Source of the DNA: Sciurus carolinensis
Taxonomy: Eukaryota; Chordata; Mammalia; Rodentia; Sciuridae
Assembly (NCBI RefSeq): GCF_902686445.1
Contig: NC_062222.1
Location: 39,865,792-39,929,791 of the forward strand
Direction of reading: 5' to 3'
DNA length: 64,000 nt
Part shown: positions 11,501 through 20,217 of the stretch, piece by piece
Layout: each line of letters starts with the position of its first letter
Position numbering within the stretch: position 1 is the stretch's first letter
The notes under the pieces: generated by a model
The model's database searches: none
The model's input: the letters and a program-made list of their open reading frames with translations, nothing else
Told to the model about the DNA's origin: nothing
Program-made: the position numbers and the translations under genes

Positions 11501-12433
11501 ACCCCATGAAATAAATCTTCCTCTAAGTACTGCTTTCATAGTGTCCCAGAGATTTTGATATGATGTGTCTTTGTTCTCATTTACTTCTAAGAATTTTTTT
11601 ATTTCCCTCCTGATGTCTTCTGTTATCCATTCATCGTATAATAGTGTATTATTTAGTCTCCAGTTATTGGAGAAGTTTCTGTTTTTTATTCTGTCATTTA
11701 TTTCTAATTTCAATCCATTATGATCTGATAGAGTACAAGGTAGTATCTCTATCTTCTTGTATTTGCTAACAGTAGCTTTGTGGCATAAAATATGGTCTAT
11801 TTTAGAGAAGGATCCATGTGCTGCTGAGAAGAAAGTGTATTCGTTCTTTGTTGGATGGTATATTCTATATATGTCCATTAAGTCTAAATTGCTGATTGTG
11901 TTGTTGAGATCTATAGTTTCTTTATTCAATTTTTGTTTGGACGATCTATCCAGTGGTGAGAGAGGTGTGTTAAAATCGCCTAGTATTATTGTGTTGTGGT
12001 CTATTTGATTTCTGTAATTGAGAAGGATTTGTTTGACGTACGTGGATGAGCCAATGTTTGGGGCATAGATATTTATGATTGTTATGTCTTGCTGATTTAT
12101 GCTTCCCTTAAGCAGCATGTAATGTCCTTCTTTATCCCTTCTGACTAGTTTTGGTTTGAAGTCCACATTATCTGAGATGAGGATGGATACTCCAGCTTTT
12201 TTGCTGTGTCCGTGTGCATGGTATGTTTTTCCCCATCCTTTCGCCTTTAGTCTATGGGTGTCTCTTTCTATGAGGTGAGTCTCTTGCAGGCAGCATATTG
12301 TTGGATTTTTCTTTTTAATCCAATCTGCCAGTCTGTGTCTTTTGATTGATGAATTCAGGCCATTAACATTCAGGGTTATTATTGTGATATGATTTGTATT
12401 CCCAGTCAATTGACTCATATTTGTTTTTGACAT
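8585..12433 (-). pseudogene. L1 ORF2 (endonuclease-reverse transcriptase), copy 1, two frameshifts
   Basis: ORF2 supplies the nick and the reverse transcription for target-primed L1 insertion. From the N-terminus it shows an APE-type endonuclease domain (motifs 'LNVNGLNSS', 'QETHL', 'GDFNTPLS', '[11 protein letters not shown]', residues 1 to about 240), then an RT domain with 'FADD' (about 10300-10310), then the C-terminal cysteine motif C-x3-C-x7-H-x4-C near 8990-9040. The frame is open for 680 codons (12433 to 10391) and shifts at a G-run (10452-10457, six G against five in the other young copy). It continues in a second frame to 9322, shifts again near 9347-9354 ('agtattt' against 'agcttttt') and ends in a third frame at 8585. 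The start ATG lies 31 bp after the ORF1 stop. Confidence 0.95.
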
Positions 12434-12464
12434 GATTTGGTTTCTCCTTTATTTGGCTATTCCT

Positions 12465-13511
12465 TTAGGCTAGCGCCTCCTGTTGCTGATTTGCATCATT
12501 GTTTTTCATCTCTTCCTCATGGAATATTTTGCTGAGAATGTTCTGTAATGCTGGCTTTCTTTTTGTAAATTCCTTTAGCTTTTGTTTATCATGGAAGGAT
12601 CTTATTTCATCATCAAATTTGAAGGTAAGTTTTGCTGGGTATAAGATTCTTGGTTGGCATCCGTTTTCTTTCAGGGCTTGGTAAATGTTGTTCCAGGCCC
12701 TCCTGGCTTTTAGGGTCTGGATTGAAAAATCTGCTGATATTCTTATTGGTTTCCCTCTGAATGTAATTTGATTCTTTTCTCTCGCGGCCTTTAAAATTCT
12801 GTCTTTATTTTGTATATTAGGTATTTTCATAATAATGTGCCTTGGTGTGGGTCTGTTATAATTTTGTATGTTTGGAGTTCTATAAGCCTCTTGTACTTGG
12901 TTTTCCATTTCATTCTTCAGATTTGGGAAATTTTCTGATATTATTTCATTGAATAGGTTGTTCATTCCTTTGGTTTGTTTCTCTAAGCCTTCCTCAATCC
13001 CAATAATTCTTAAATTTGGCCTTTTCATGATATCCCATAATTCTTGTAGATTCTGTTCATGATTTCTTACCATCTTTTCTGTTTGGCCCACTTTGCTTTC
13101 AAGATTAAATAATTTGTCCTCAATGTCTGAGGTTCTGTCTTCCAGGTGTTCTATCCTTTTGGTTATGCTTTCTATGGAGTTTTTAACTTGGTTTATTGTT
13201 TCCTTCATTTCAAGGATTTCAGTTTGGTTTTTTTTCAGTATCTCTAACTCTTTATTGAAATGATCTCTTGCTTCCCGTATTTGGTCTTTTAACTGTTGAT
13301 TGGTGCGATCATTTAATGCCTGCATTTGCTCTTTCATCTCCTCCTTCAATGCCTGCATTTGCTCTTTCATCTCCTCATTTGCTTCCCTGATCGTTTTAAT
13401 TACGTACGTTCTGAACTCCCTTTCTGACATTTCTTCTGCTGTGCTGTCATTGGGTTTTATTGATGTAGTATCTAGGTTTGTTTGGGACATTTTCTTCCCT
13501 TGTTTTCTCAT
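12465..13511 (-). CDS. L1 ORF1 protein (RNA-binding chaperone), copy 1
   Basis: 348 codons, uninterrupted. ORF1p is a trimeric RNA-binding protein that packages L1 RNA in cytoplasmic RNPs. The N-terminal part (about 40-155) is a long, charged, heptad-rich coiled coil, and includes a perfect tandem of an 11-residue unit (EEMKEQMQALK then EEMKEQMQALN). The central RRM-type region has 'RPNLRIIGIEEG' (about 165-176), followed by the C-terminal domain with 'RHIIMKIPNIQNKDRILKAAR' and 'RAWNNIYQALKENGCQPRILYPAKL'. Length and order match rodent ORF1p (about 340-370 residues). It differs from the copy 2 protein at only a handful of positions (e.g. T/M in 'EFRxYVIK', K/N in 'ITxRIE'). Whether it is expressed cannot be seen here. 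Confidence 0.95.
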   Translation of the reverse strand: MRKQGKKMSQTNLDTTSIKPNDSTAEEMSEREFRTYVIKTIREANEEMKEQMQALKEEMKEQMQALNDRTNQQLKDQIREARDHFNKELEILKKNQTEILEMKETINQVKNSIESITKRIEHLEDRTSDIEDKLFNLESKVGQTEKMVRNHEQNLQELWDIMKRPNLRIIGIEEGLEKQTKGMNNLFNEIISENFPNLKNEMENQVQEAYRTPNIQNYNRPTPRHIIMKIPNIQNKDRILKAAREKNQITFRGKPIRISADFSIQTLKARRAWNNIYQALKENGCQPRILYPAKLTFKFDDEIRSFHDKQKLKEFTKRKPALQNILSKIFHEEEMKNNDANQQQEALA

Positions 13512-14596
13512 ATTGGTCAGCTGTCAGTGGGACCCTGAGATATTGCAGCTTTCCGCTATTGGCTTATAGTGTCCCGGTAGATTTCCAGTGTATCACCTCC
13601 CAGCCTTCAGTAGCCTGATGTCTTGGAGGAATCTGATAAAGCAGCGTATCCGAAGAAAACTGCCCCTAGCCCCCTACTGGTTCCACGGTTTGGAATTGGC
13701 TCTGTGCGGAAATGCTCTCACTGTGGGCCTGCACAGTGCAGCTGGCCGTGTGGGAGGAGCTCACTGCCGGAGTGTGGAAGGCTACCTTGGGAAGACTCTA
13801 GCTGCCCTGCCTGGCTCCGATAAGCCACCTCTATCTGGGCCTGCCACCCGGGCCGAGCTTTACCCAGTGGGCAGACTCACCCGTGGCTCTATTTCAGTCT
13901 GAGTCTCTCAATGCCTCCCCTTCTTAACTCCTGGGTTCTGGAGCGACAGGGGGTGCAGTCTCCCTCTAGGACGCCATCTTGGATCACCCCGAGAAGAGAG
14001 CCTGCAGCCGGAGTGGGCAGAGCCGCCTGAAGAGGTGTCTGGCTGCCCTGCCCTGATCCCAGAGGCTGTTTGCGGATCGAGGCTCTCCGTTGGTTCGGGG
14101 GCTTGTGGCTGGTTCTATGTAGAAAGTCTCTCACTGGGCAGTCAGCTCCGAGAGGCTAGCCTTGAACAGCACCTCCCACCGCAGGGGTCCAGACTACTTG
14201 GGGAAGTCTCTGGCTGCCCTGTCTGGACCCTGAATCTGCTTGCGTGCCAGAGTATGCTGAGCTGCACTGGCTCCGGGACTCGGAGCTTGTTGTGGTCAGA
14301 AAGGCTCTCACCAGCGGGCCAGTTCCGTTCCGAGAACCTGGAGAAGCTGGCTGTGTGGGCGTGGCCCACCGCCGGAGTGCGCAGGGCTGCCTGTGGATGA
14401 CTCTAGCTGCCCTGCCCGGCTCCGATAAGCCACCTCTATCTGGGCTTGCCCCCCCGGGCCGAGCTTTACCCAGTGGGCAGACTCACCCGTGGCTCTATTT
14501 CAGTCCCAGTCTCTCAATGCCTCCCCTTCTTAACTCCTGGGTTCTGGAGCGACAGGGGGTGCAGTCTCCCTCTAGGCCGCCATCTTGGATCGCCCC
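13512..14596 (-). promoter_or_regulatory. L1 copy 1 5'UTR / promoter with partial tandem monomers
   Basis: A GC- and CpG-rich 1085-bp leader. Blocks repeat: 'gataagccacctctatctggg' occurs near 13819 and again near 14428, and 'gccgagctttacccagtggg' near 13851 and 14458. Two YY1-type sites (plus GCCATCTTG, 13973-13981 and 14579-14587) mark monomer starts; the outer one lies about 10-18 bases inside the 5' end. About 150 bp (roughly 14096-14245) is absent from the equivalent monomer of copy 2. An antisense ORF present in copy 2 is interrupted here by TGA at 13900. Confidence 0.85.
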
Positions 14597-14611
14597 CCAT
14601 GTCAATATTCT
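14597..14611. repeat. Right target-site duplication of young L1 copy 1
   Basis: CCATGTCAATATTCT, identical to 8335-8349. Confidence 0.92.
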
Positions 14612-15770
14612 AATGACATTTTTCATAGAATTAGAAAAAGTAATCCTTAAATTCATATGGAAGCAAAAAAAAGAACATCCATAGGCTAAGTAATCCCAAG
14701 CAACAAGAATAATGATAGAGGCACCACAATGCCTAGTTTCAAAATACAGTATAGAGCCATTATAATAAAAATAGCATGGGACTGGCCTAAAACTCAATAT
14801 GTAGACCAACAGAATAGAATAGACGTCCAGGGAATGAACTTACAGCAATCTGATTCTCAACAAAGAGTTAATATCATACATTGGAGAAGTGATAGCTTCT
14901 TCAACAAATGGCACTGGAAAAAAGTAGACTTTCACTTGTAGAAACTAGAATGCCATCTCTCATCTCTCATTCTGGATTCATATACAGAATATTGAAAGAA
15001 TGAAAAAAAATGAATATCAAAAGAATTCCAATCAATAAATGGACAAATGAACTGAACAAACATTTCTTAAAAGAAGTACAAAGGCTCAACAACTTTAGCC
15101 AACAGGGTAACACAAATCAAAATTGTAATGAGATTTCATCTTATCCCAGTCAAAATGATTATTATCAAGAAAACAAAAAAATAACAAATGCCAACAAGGA
15201 TGCAGGGGAAAGGAAACATTATGTACTATTTAATGGGAAAGTAAATAAGTACCGTCACCATTGAAATTGTATAAAAATTCCTCAAAAATCTAAAAATAGA
15301 ACTACCATATGACCCAGCTACATCATTGCTTGATATTTACCCCCAAAGAATTAAAGTCAGCTCGCTTTATAAATACATGCACGGCCATGGTTACCACAGC
15401 ACAATTCTCAATAGCGAAGTTACGGAGTCAGTCTAGGTATCCATCAATAGATGAGTGGATAAAAAAATGTTCCTATACACAACGGAGTTTTATTCATGGT
15501 GGGAAAATTAAGCCAGAATCAGAAAGACAAGAATTACATGTTTTCTCTCATATGTGGAGTCTAGAAAAATAAAAGAAAAAGACATGAAACAGAAAGGATT
15601 GTATTTGCTAAGGAGTAGGGGCCAGGGGCTAGGGGAAGGAGACATGAGACTGTGATGCAGTGGGGGACATGACCAAGAAAATTATATGCAGGTAGGAAAA
15701 TGTCTCAGTGTAACCCATTATTTTTTGTCATCAATATGCAATAACAGTTATTTAAAAGTAAAAATAAAAG
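14612..15770 (+). mobile_element. Old L1 ORF2 and 3'UTR (right part of the host L1)
   Basis: Continues the interrupted old L1: 'LMTFFIELEKVILKFIWKQKK' (14612-14680), 'IMIEAPQCLVSKYSIEP'-like decayed text, 'IKRIPINKWTNELNKHFL' (15010-15070), 'SARFINTCTAMVTTAQFSIAKL' (15356-15420) and a purine-rich 3'UTR with an A-rich end near 15770. Multiple stops; not coding. Its 3'UTR is unlike that of the young copies, so it belongs to an older subfamily. Confidence 0.82.
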
Positions 15771-17296
15771 CAACAAAATTGAGAAGAAAAGTTAATGGAG
15801 AAGCTATTCATCAAGAGAACATTAGCAATTCCATTTTATTTTCCACAACAAAATTTACTGTAGAAAAGTCATTACATTTGAAAATATTGGTTTGTTTGAA
15901 TGCAATTATAAAACGATGAAAAAACAAGGCTTTCATTTGCTGTAAAATAAAGTAGAAAGCAATACATGGCTAAGAAAGCCATTTGAGCACTACAGTTCAT
16001 AACTATTCATGGTACCATTAACATCTTTGCTCATGAAGAGAGATGCCTTATGATATTGCTGTATTGGCATTTCTTTATATCTAAGCTAAACAGAGGAAAC
16101 TTGTTCTAGGATATAATAAAATGAATCCTGATAGAGAGATCCTGTGGGAAATTATACAATAATCTTACCAACGTAACTAATTTTCTTCTTAAGAAATCCT
16201 GATTCCCACTACACTTTTACATCTACCAAAAGTGTTGTTTAAAAATCACAAGTTCCATGTTAGTTTATGTAAATTACATAAATATAAAATTTAATATAGA
16301 AAGTGAGATATTCTGTTCAAAGTATACATTTTCACTTCTGTTAAAGGTAATATAAAGTAAATATTAAGCATGTTATATATTGCTTGCTGATTCTAAAAAT
16401 GTTTTTTAAAAAAATAAATTTCTATGAGGATATTTAGATGATTCTAGTGACCACAACACTAACAGTAAATGATTCAATGGAACAAGAAAAGCTAAGATAA
16501 ATTGATCTTTGCCAATTTTTAATTTGTATCAAATTCCTCACAATATATAAAAATTCATATAAAATATATGTAGTACAACAGACCTGCATTTAAATACATA
16601 GCTATATTAGTTTGATGAGTATCAGAAACATTACATTGAATAAAAAAATGTTTAAGAACTATATGAGCTTAGGGAAATTACTTAAAACCAAATGTTCTTT
16701 CTTAATTGTGAAATGAGAAAAAAAAGCTAACTTTCATTGTAGTGACGTGTGATTAGATAAGGAATAAAACATCTAGTTAAAGTTCCCACATGCAATATAT
16801 TCTTGATGTTAAGTGAATATATTCTATCCATTGTTTTGAAAATGAAGGGAATAGATCTTCAAATGAGTGATAATATGAATATCTAAACACATGCAGGCTT
16901 GTGAAAAGTGAAAATTACAAAAATACCAATTAAACATTTAATTTTTCCTGTGATTGCCTATATAAGGTTAAAAGCAATAGTTGAGAATAATTATTCATTA
17001 CTATGAGCTTCTAAGTCATATTTCTTAAAAAGAGATGATGAGGAAAATAATTTTTTTAAAAAAAGACAAAGATCAGAAAAACTTGAGGCATAGGAAGTCC
17101 AATTTCTGATTTTTTCCCCATTATTTTGCCTAAGATAAGAGAATATTTGGGATAAATTAAGATTTTTACTAAATACTATCATTAATTGCCTTTAATAATT
17201 TATTATACAGTTATGATTTTTCTCTCTCATAATACTCTTTTTCACCATGGAATGTGACATTCGTACATGTTTGTTGATTAAAATTTTAAGAACTAT
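15771..17296. other. Unassigned AT-rich intergenic DNA
   Basis: No coding pattern, RNA gene or identified repeat. Composition is strongly AT-rich throughout. Confidence 0.5.
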
Positions 17297-17492
17297 GTCA
17301 GGTAGAGTAGCACATACCTATAATTCTGTTGATTCCAGATCCTGAGAAAAGAGAATCACAAGTTTGAGGCCACATTGGGCAATAGAATGAGACTCTGTCT
17401 CAAAATAAAAAATAAAGAAGGCTGGGAATATAACTCAGTGGTACAGTGCCCCTGGGTTCCTTAGTACCATCCACACACATACATACACACAA
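17297..17492 (+). mobile_element. B1-dID-type composite SINE
   Basis: The left half (17297-17400) resembles the 7SL/B1 consensus: 'gtcaggtagagtagcacata', 'cctataattctg', 'gagactctgtctcaaaa'. After an A-rich linker, the right half (about 17422-17466) resembles the ID/tRNA-Ala-derived unit 'ggctgggaatataactcag' with an A-box-like start, then 'gtgcccctgggttcc'. It ends in a (CACA/CATA) tail. This B1 plus ID arrangement is typical of squirrel-family rodents and their relatives and is the main lineage clue in the window. Confidence 0.8.
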
Positions 17493-17802
17493 ATGTATTG
17501 GTATGCATCTGATCTCTTAATACTAGATCACTTATGCAATTGTACAGATATTTTAAAAGTAATAGGTATTTCTAAGAATAATAATAAACTCTATGAGATA
17601 AATTGATATGAAGTGATGTTTGATATATCACTGTGAGAAAGAAATCTTGAATCCAAAAGAAATATGAGACAATGATAGTTGAATAAAATATAACTTCGAA
17701 ACAGATATTGGGAAATATAATTTTATAGGAAATGATATTACAAGAGTACTGCTAAAATTTAAGCCTGTTGAATCTAAATTATTACAACTGAAAAATTTAA
17801 AT
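17493..17802. other. Unassigned AT-rich DNA
   Basis: A short (ACAC/ATAC) microsatellite tail belongs to the SINE; the rest shows nothing recognisable. Confidence 0.45.
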
Positions 17803-20004
17803 TACATTTTATTTTTATTTTAAAATTTGTTATACGTGACAGTAGAATACATTTTGATTCATTATACACAAAAGGAGTACAACTGTTGATTTCACACACA
17901 ATTTGTGTAATCTTACATGTATGTATGGTAATAGCCTAATTCCACCTTCTTTCCCATCTCCATACCCCCTCCTCACCCCTCACTGCCCTCTGCCCAATCT
18001 GAAGTTCCTCCATTCTTCCCTTGCCCCCTGCATTATGAATCAGCATCCACATATCAGAGAAAATATTTGGCCTTTGGTTTCTTGGGATTGACTTATTTGC
18101 ATAGCATAATATTCTCCAACTCCATCCATTTACTTGCAAATTCCATTCTTCTTTAAGGCTGAGTAATATTCCATTTTGTGTATGTACATTTTCTTTATCC
18201 ATTCATCTGTTGAAGTACATCTAGGTTGACTCCATAGTTTAGCTAATGTGAATTGAGCTGCTATAAAGATTGATGTGGCTGTGTCAGTGTAGTATGCTGA
18301 CTTTAAGTCCTTTGGGTATAGACCAAGAGGAGGGATAACTAGGTCAAATGGTGGTTCCATTCCAAGTTTCCTAAGAAACCTCCATACTGCTTTCCATAGT
18401 GGTGACATCAGTTTGCAACACCACCAGCAATGGATGAGTGTTCTTTTTCCCCCAAATCCTCGCTTATTATTATTACTTATTATTGCTAGTATTATTGATA
18501 ATTGCCACTCTGACTGGAGTGAGATGAAATCTTAGGGTAGTTTTGATTTGCATTTCTTTAATTTCTAGAGATGTTGACCATGTTTTCATATGTTTGTTGA
18601 TAAATTGAATATCTTCTTCTCTGAAGTGACTACTCAGTTCCATAGACCATTTATTGATTGGGTTATTTGTGGTTTTGGTGTAAAGGTTTTTGAGTTCTTT
18701 ATATATATCCTGGAGATTAATGCTCCGTCTGAGGTGCATGTGGTAAAGGTGTTCTTCAAATCTGTAGGTTCTTTCTTCACATTGAGTTTTGTGCTGGGTT
18801 AGAGATACAGGTTTAATTTTGTTTTGCTACATACGGACTTCCAGTTTTGCCAGCACCGTTTGTCAAATAGCCTATCAATGTATGTTTTGGGCCCTTTTGT
18901 CTAGTGTAGGATAACCATATTTATGTGGGTTTGTCTCTGTGTCTTCTATTCTGTATTTTTGGTCTACATGTCTATTTTGGTGCCAGTACCATGTTGATTT
19001 TGTTACTATAGTTCTGTAGTACAGTTTAAGGTATGCTATTGTAATACCTCCTACTTCACTCTTCTTGCTAAGTATTGCTGTGGTTATTCTGGTTTCCTAT
19101 TTTTTTCAAATGAATTTCATGATTGCTTTTGCTAGTTCTATGAAGAATGTCATTGGGATTTTAATAGAATTGCATTAAATCTGTATAATGCTTTTGGTAG
19201 TATGACCATTTTGACAATATTAATTGTGCCTCTCCAAGAGCATGGGAGATCTTCCCATCTTCTAAGGTCCTCTTCAATTTCTTTCTTTAGTTTCTCTAGC
19301 TTTCATTGTAGAGGTCTTTCACCTCCTTTCTTAGAATGATTCCCAAGTATTTTATTTTACTTTTTTGAGGTTATTGTGAATGGGGTAGCTTTCCTAATTT
19401 CTCTTTCAGAGGATTAATCTTTGATGTACAGAAATGCATTTGATTTATTGGTATTGATTTTATAACCTGCTCCTTTTCTGAATTCATTTATTCATTCTAG
19501 AAATTTTCTGGTGGAATTATTTGGGTCATCTAAATATATAATCATGTCATTGACAAATAGTGATAAACAGGTTGGGTTTTTTTTTTTTTTTCTTCTTCTT
19601 TGCATTCCTTTAATTTTATTTCTTCTGTATAATTGCTCTGGCTAGAGTTTCAAGGTGTATGTTGAAAAGAAGTGGTGGAAGAAGGCATTCCTTCCTCATT
19701 TCATTTTTTAGAAGGAATGCTTTCAATTTTTCCTCCGTTTATAATGATGTTCATCTTGGACCTAGCATGGATAGCTTTTACAATGTTGTTATGTTCTTAC
19801 TATCCCTAGATTTTCTAGTGTTTGAACATGAAGGGGTGCTGTATTTTGTCAAATGTTTTTTCTGCATCTATTGAGATGATCATATGATTCTTATCTTTAA
19901 GTTAATTGATGTGATAAATTACCTTTATTGATTTCCAGATTTTGAACTTAACTTGCATCCCTGAGATGAACCCAACTTGATTGTGGTGCACCATTTTTTA
20001 ATAT
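17803..20004 (-). mobile_element. Old L1, 3' part (3'UTR and ORF2)
   Basis: A T-rich start, 3'UTR, then decayed antisense ORF2: '[20 protein letters not shown]' (about 18250-18320), 'ELSSHFREEDIQFINKHM' (about 18590-18650), and RT-region text up to 20004. Many stops and indels. At 20004 it is split by the second full-length L1 and continues at 26303. The 3'UTR lacks the telomere-like units of the younger copies. Confidence 0.85.
19997..20004. repeat. Left target-site duplication of young L1 copy 2
   Basis: TTTAATAT, matching 26303-26310. The duplication may be longer with mismatches; flanking T-runs make the exact limit ambiguous. Confidence 0.65.
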
Positions 20005-20217
20005 TTTTTTTTAATTTTTTTTATTTATTTATTTATTTTTTTATGTTTACATAGGGTAATGATGTTTATTTTATTTTTCCCCTCCCCCCCACCCCTCCCA
20101 CCCCTCTTTTCCCTCTACACAGTCCTTCTTTCCTTCATTCTTACTGCTCTCCTTCGCCTAACTCTAAACCTAACCCTAAACCTAATGCTAGCCCCTCCCA
20201 CCCCCCATTATATGTCC
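20005..20217 (-). other. L1 copy 2 3'UTR and A-tail
   Basis: Same arrangement as copy 1: interrupted T-run, C-rich (G-rich on the sense strand) tracts, and antisense telomere-like AACCCTAAACCT units at 20157-20192. Confidence 0.85.

Larger units (their letters stand above)
8350..14596 (-). mobile_element. Full-length young L1, copy 1
   Basis: A complete L1 of about 6.25 kb on the minus strand: T-rich (antisense poly-A) start at 8350, 3'UTR, ORF2, a 31-bp spacer, ORF1, and a GC-rich 5'UTR ending at 14596. It is flanked by a perfect 15-bp target duplication. Its 5' end (minus strand) begins GGGGCGATCCAAGATGGCGG, with a YY1-type motif about 10 bases in, the position of the promoter-setting YY1 site in full-length L1s of other mammals, so this copy appears to start at a real transcription start. 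It inserted into an older L1. ORF1 is open; ORF2 carries two frameshifts, so this copy is no longer autonomous. Confidence 0.95.

Noticed and set aside
11274..12008. Hydrophobic plus-strand ORFs that look like membrane proteins (also in copy 2, 22906-23640)
   Set aside because: They are antisense of the AT-rich L1 ORF2, whose Lys/Asn/Glu codons read back as Phe/Leu/Ile/Val.
17422..17466. tRNA gene
   Set aside because: A-box-like start only, no cloverleaf, and it is the ID half of a SINE with a 7SL-like arm in front.
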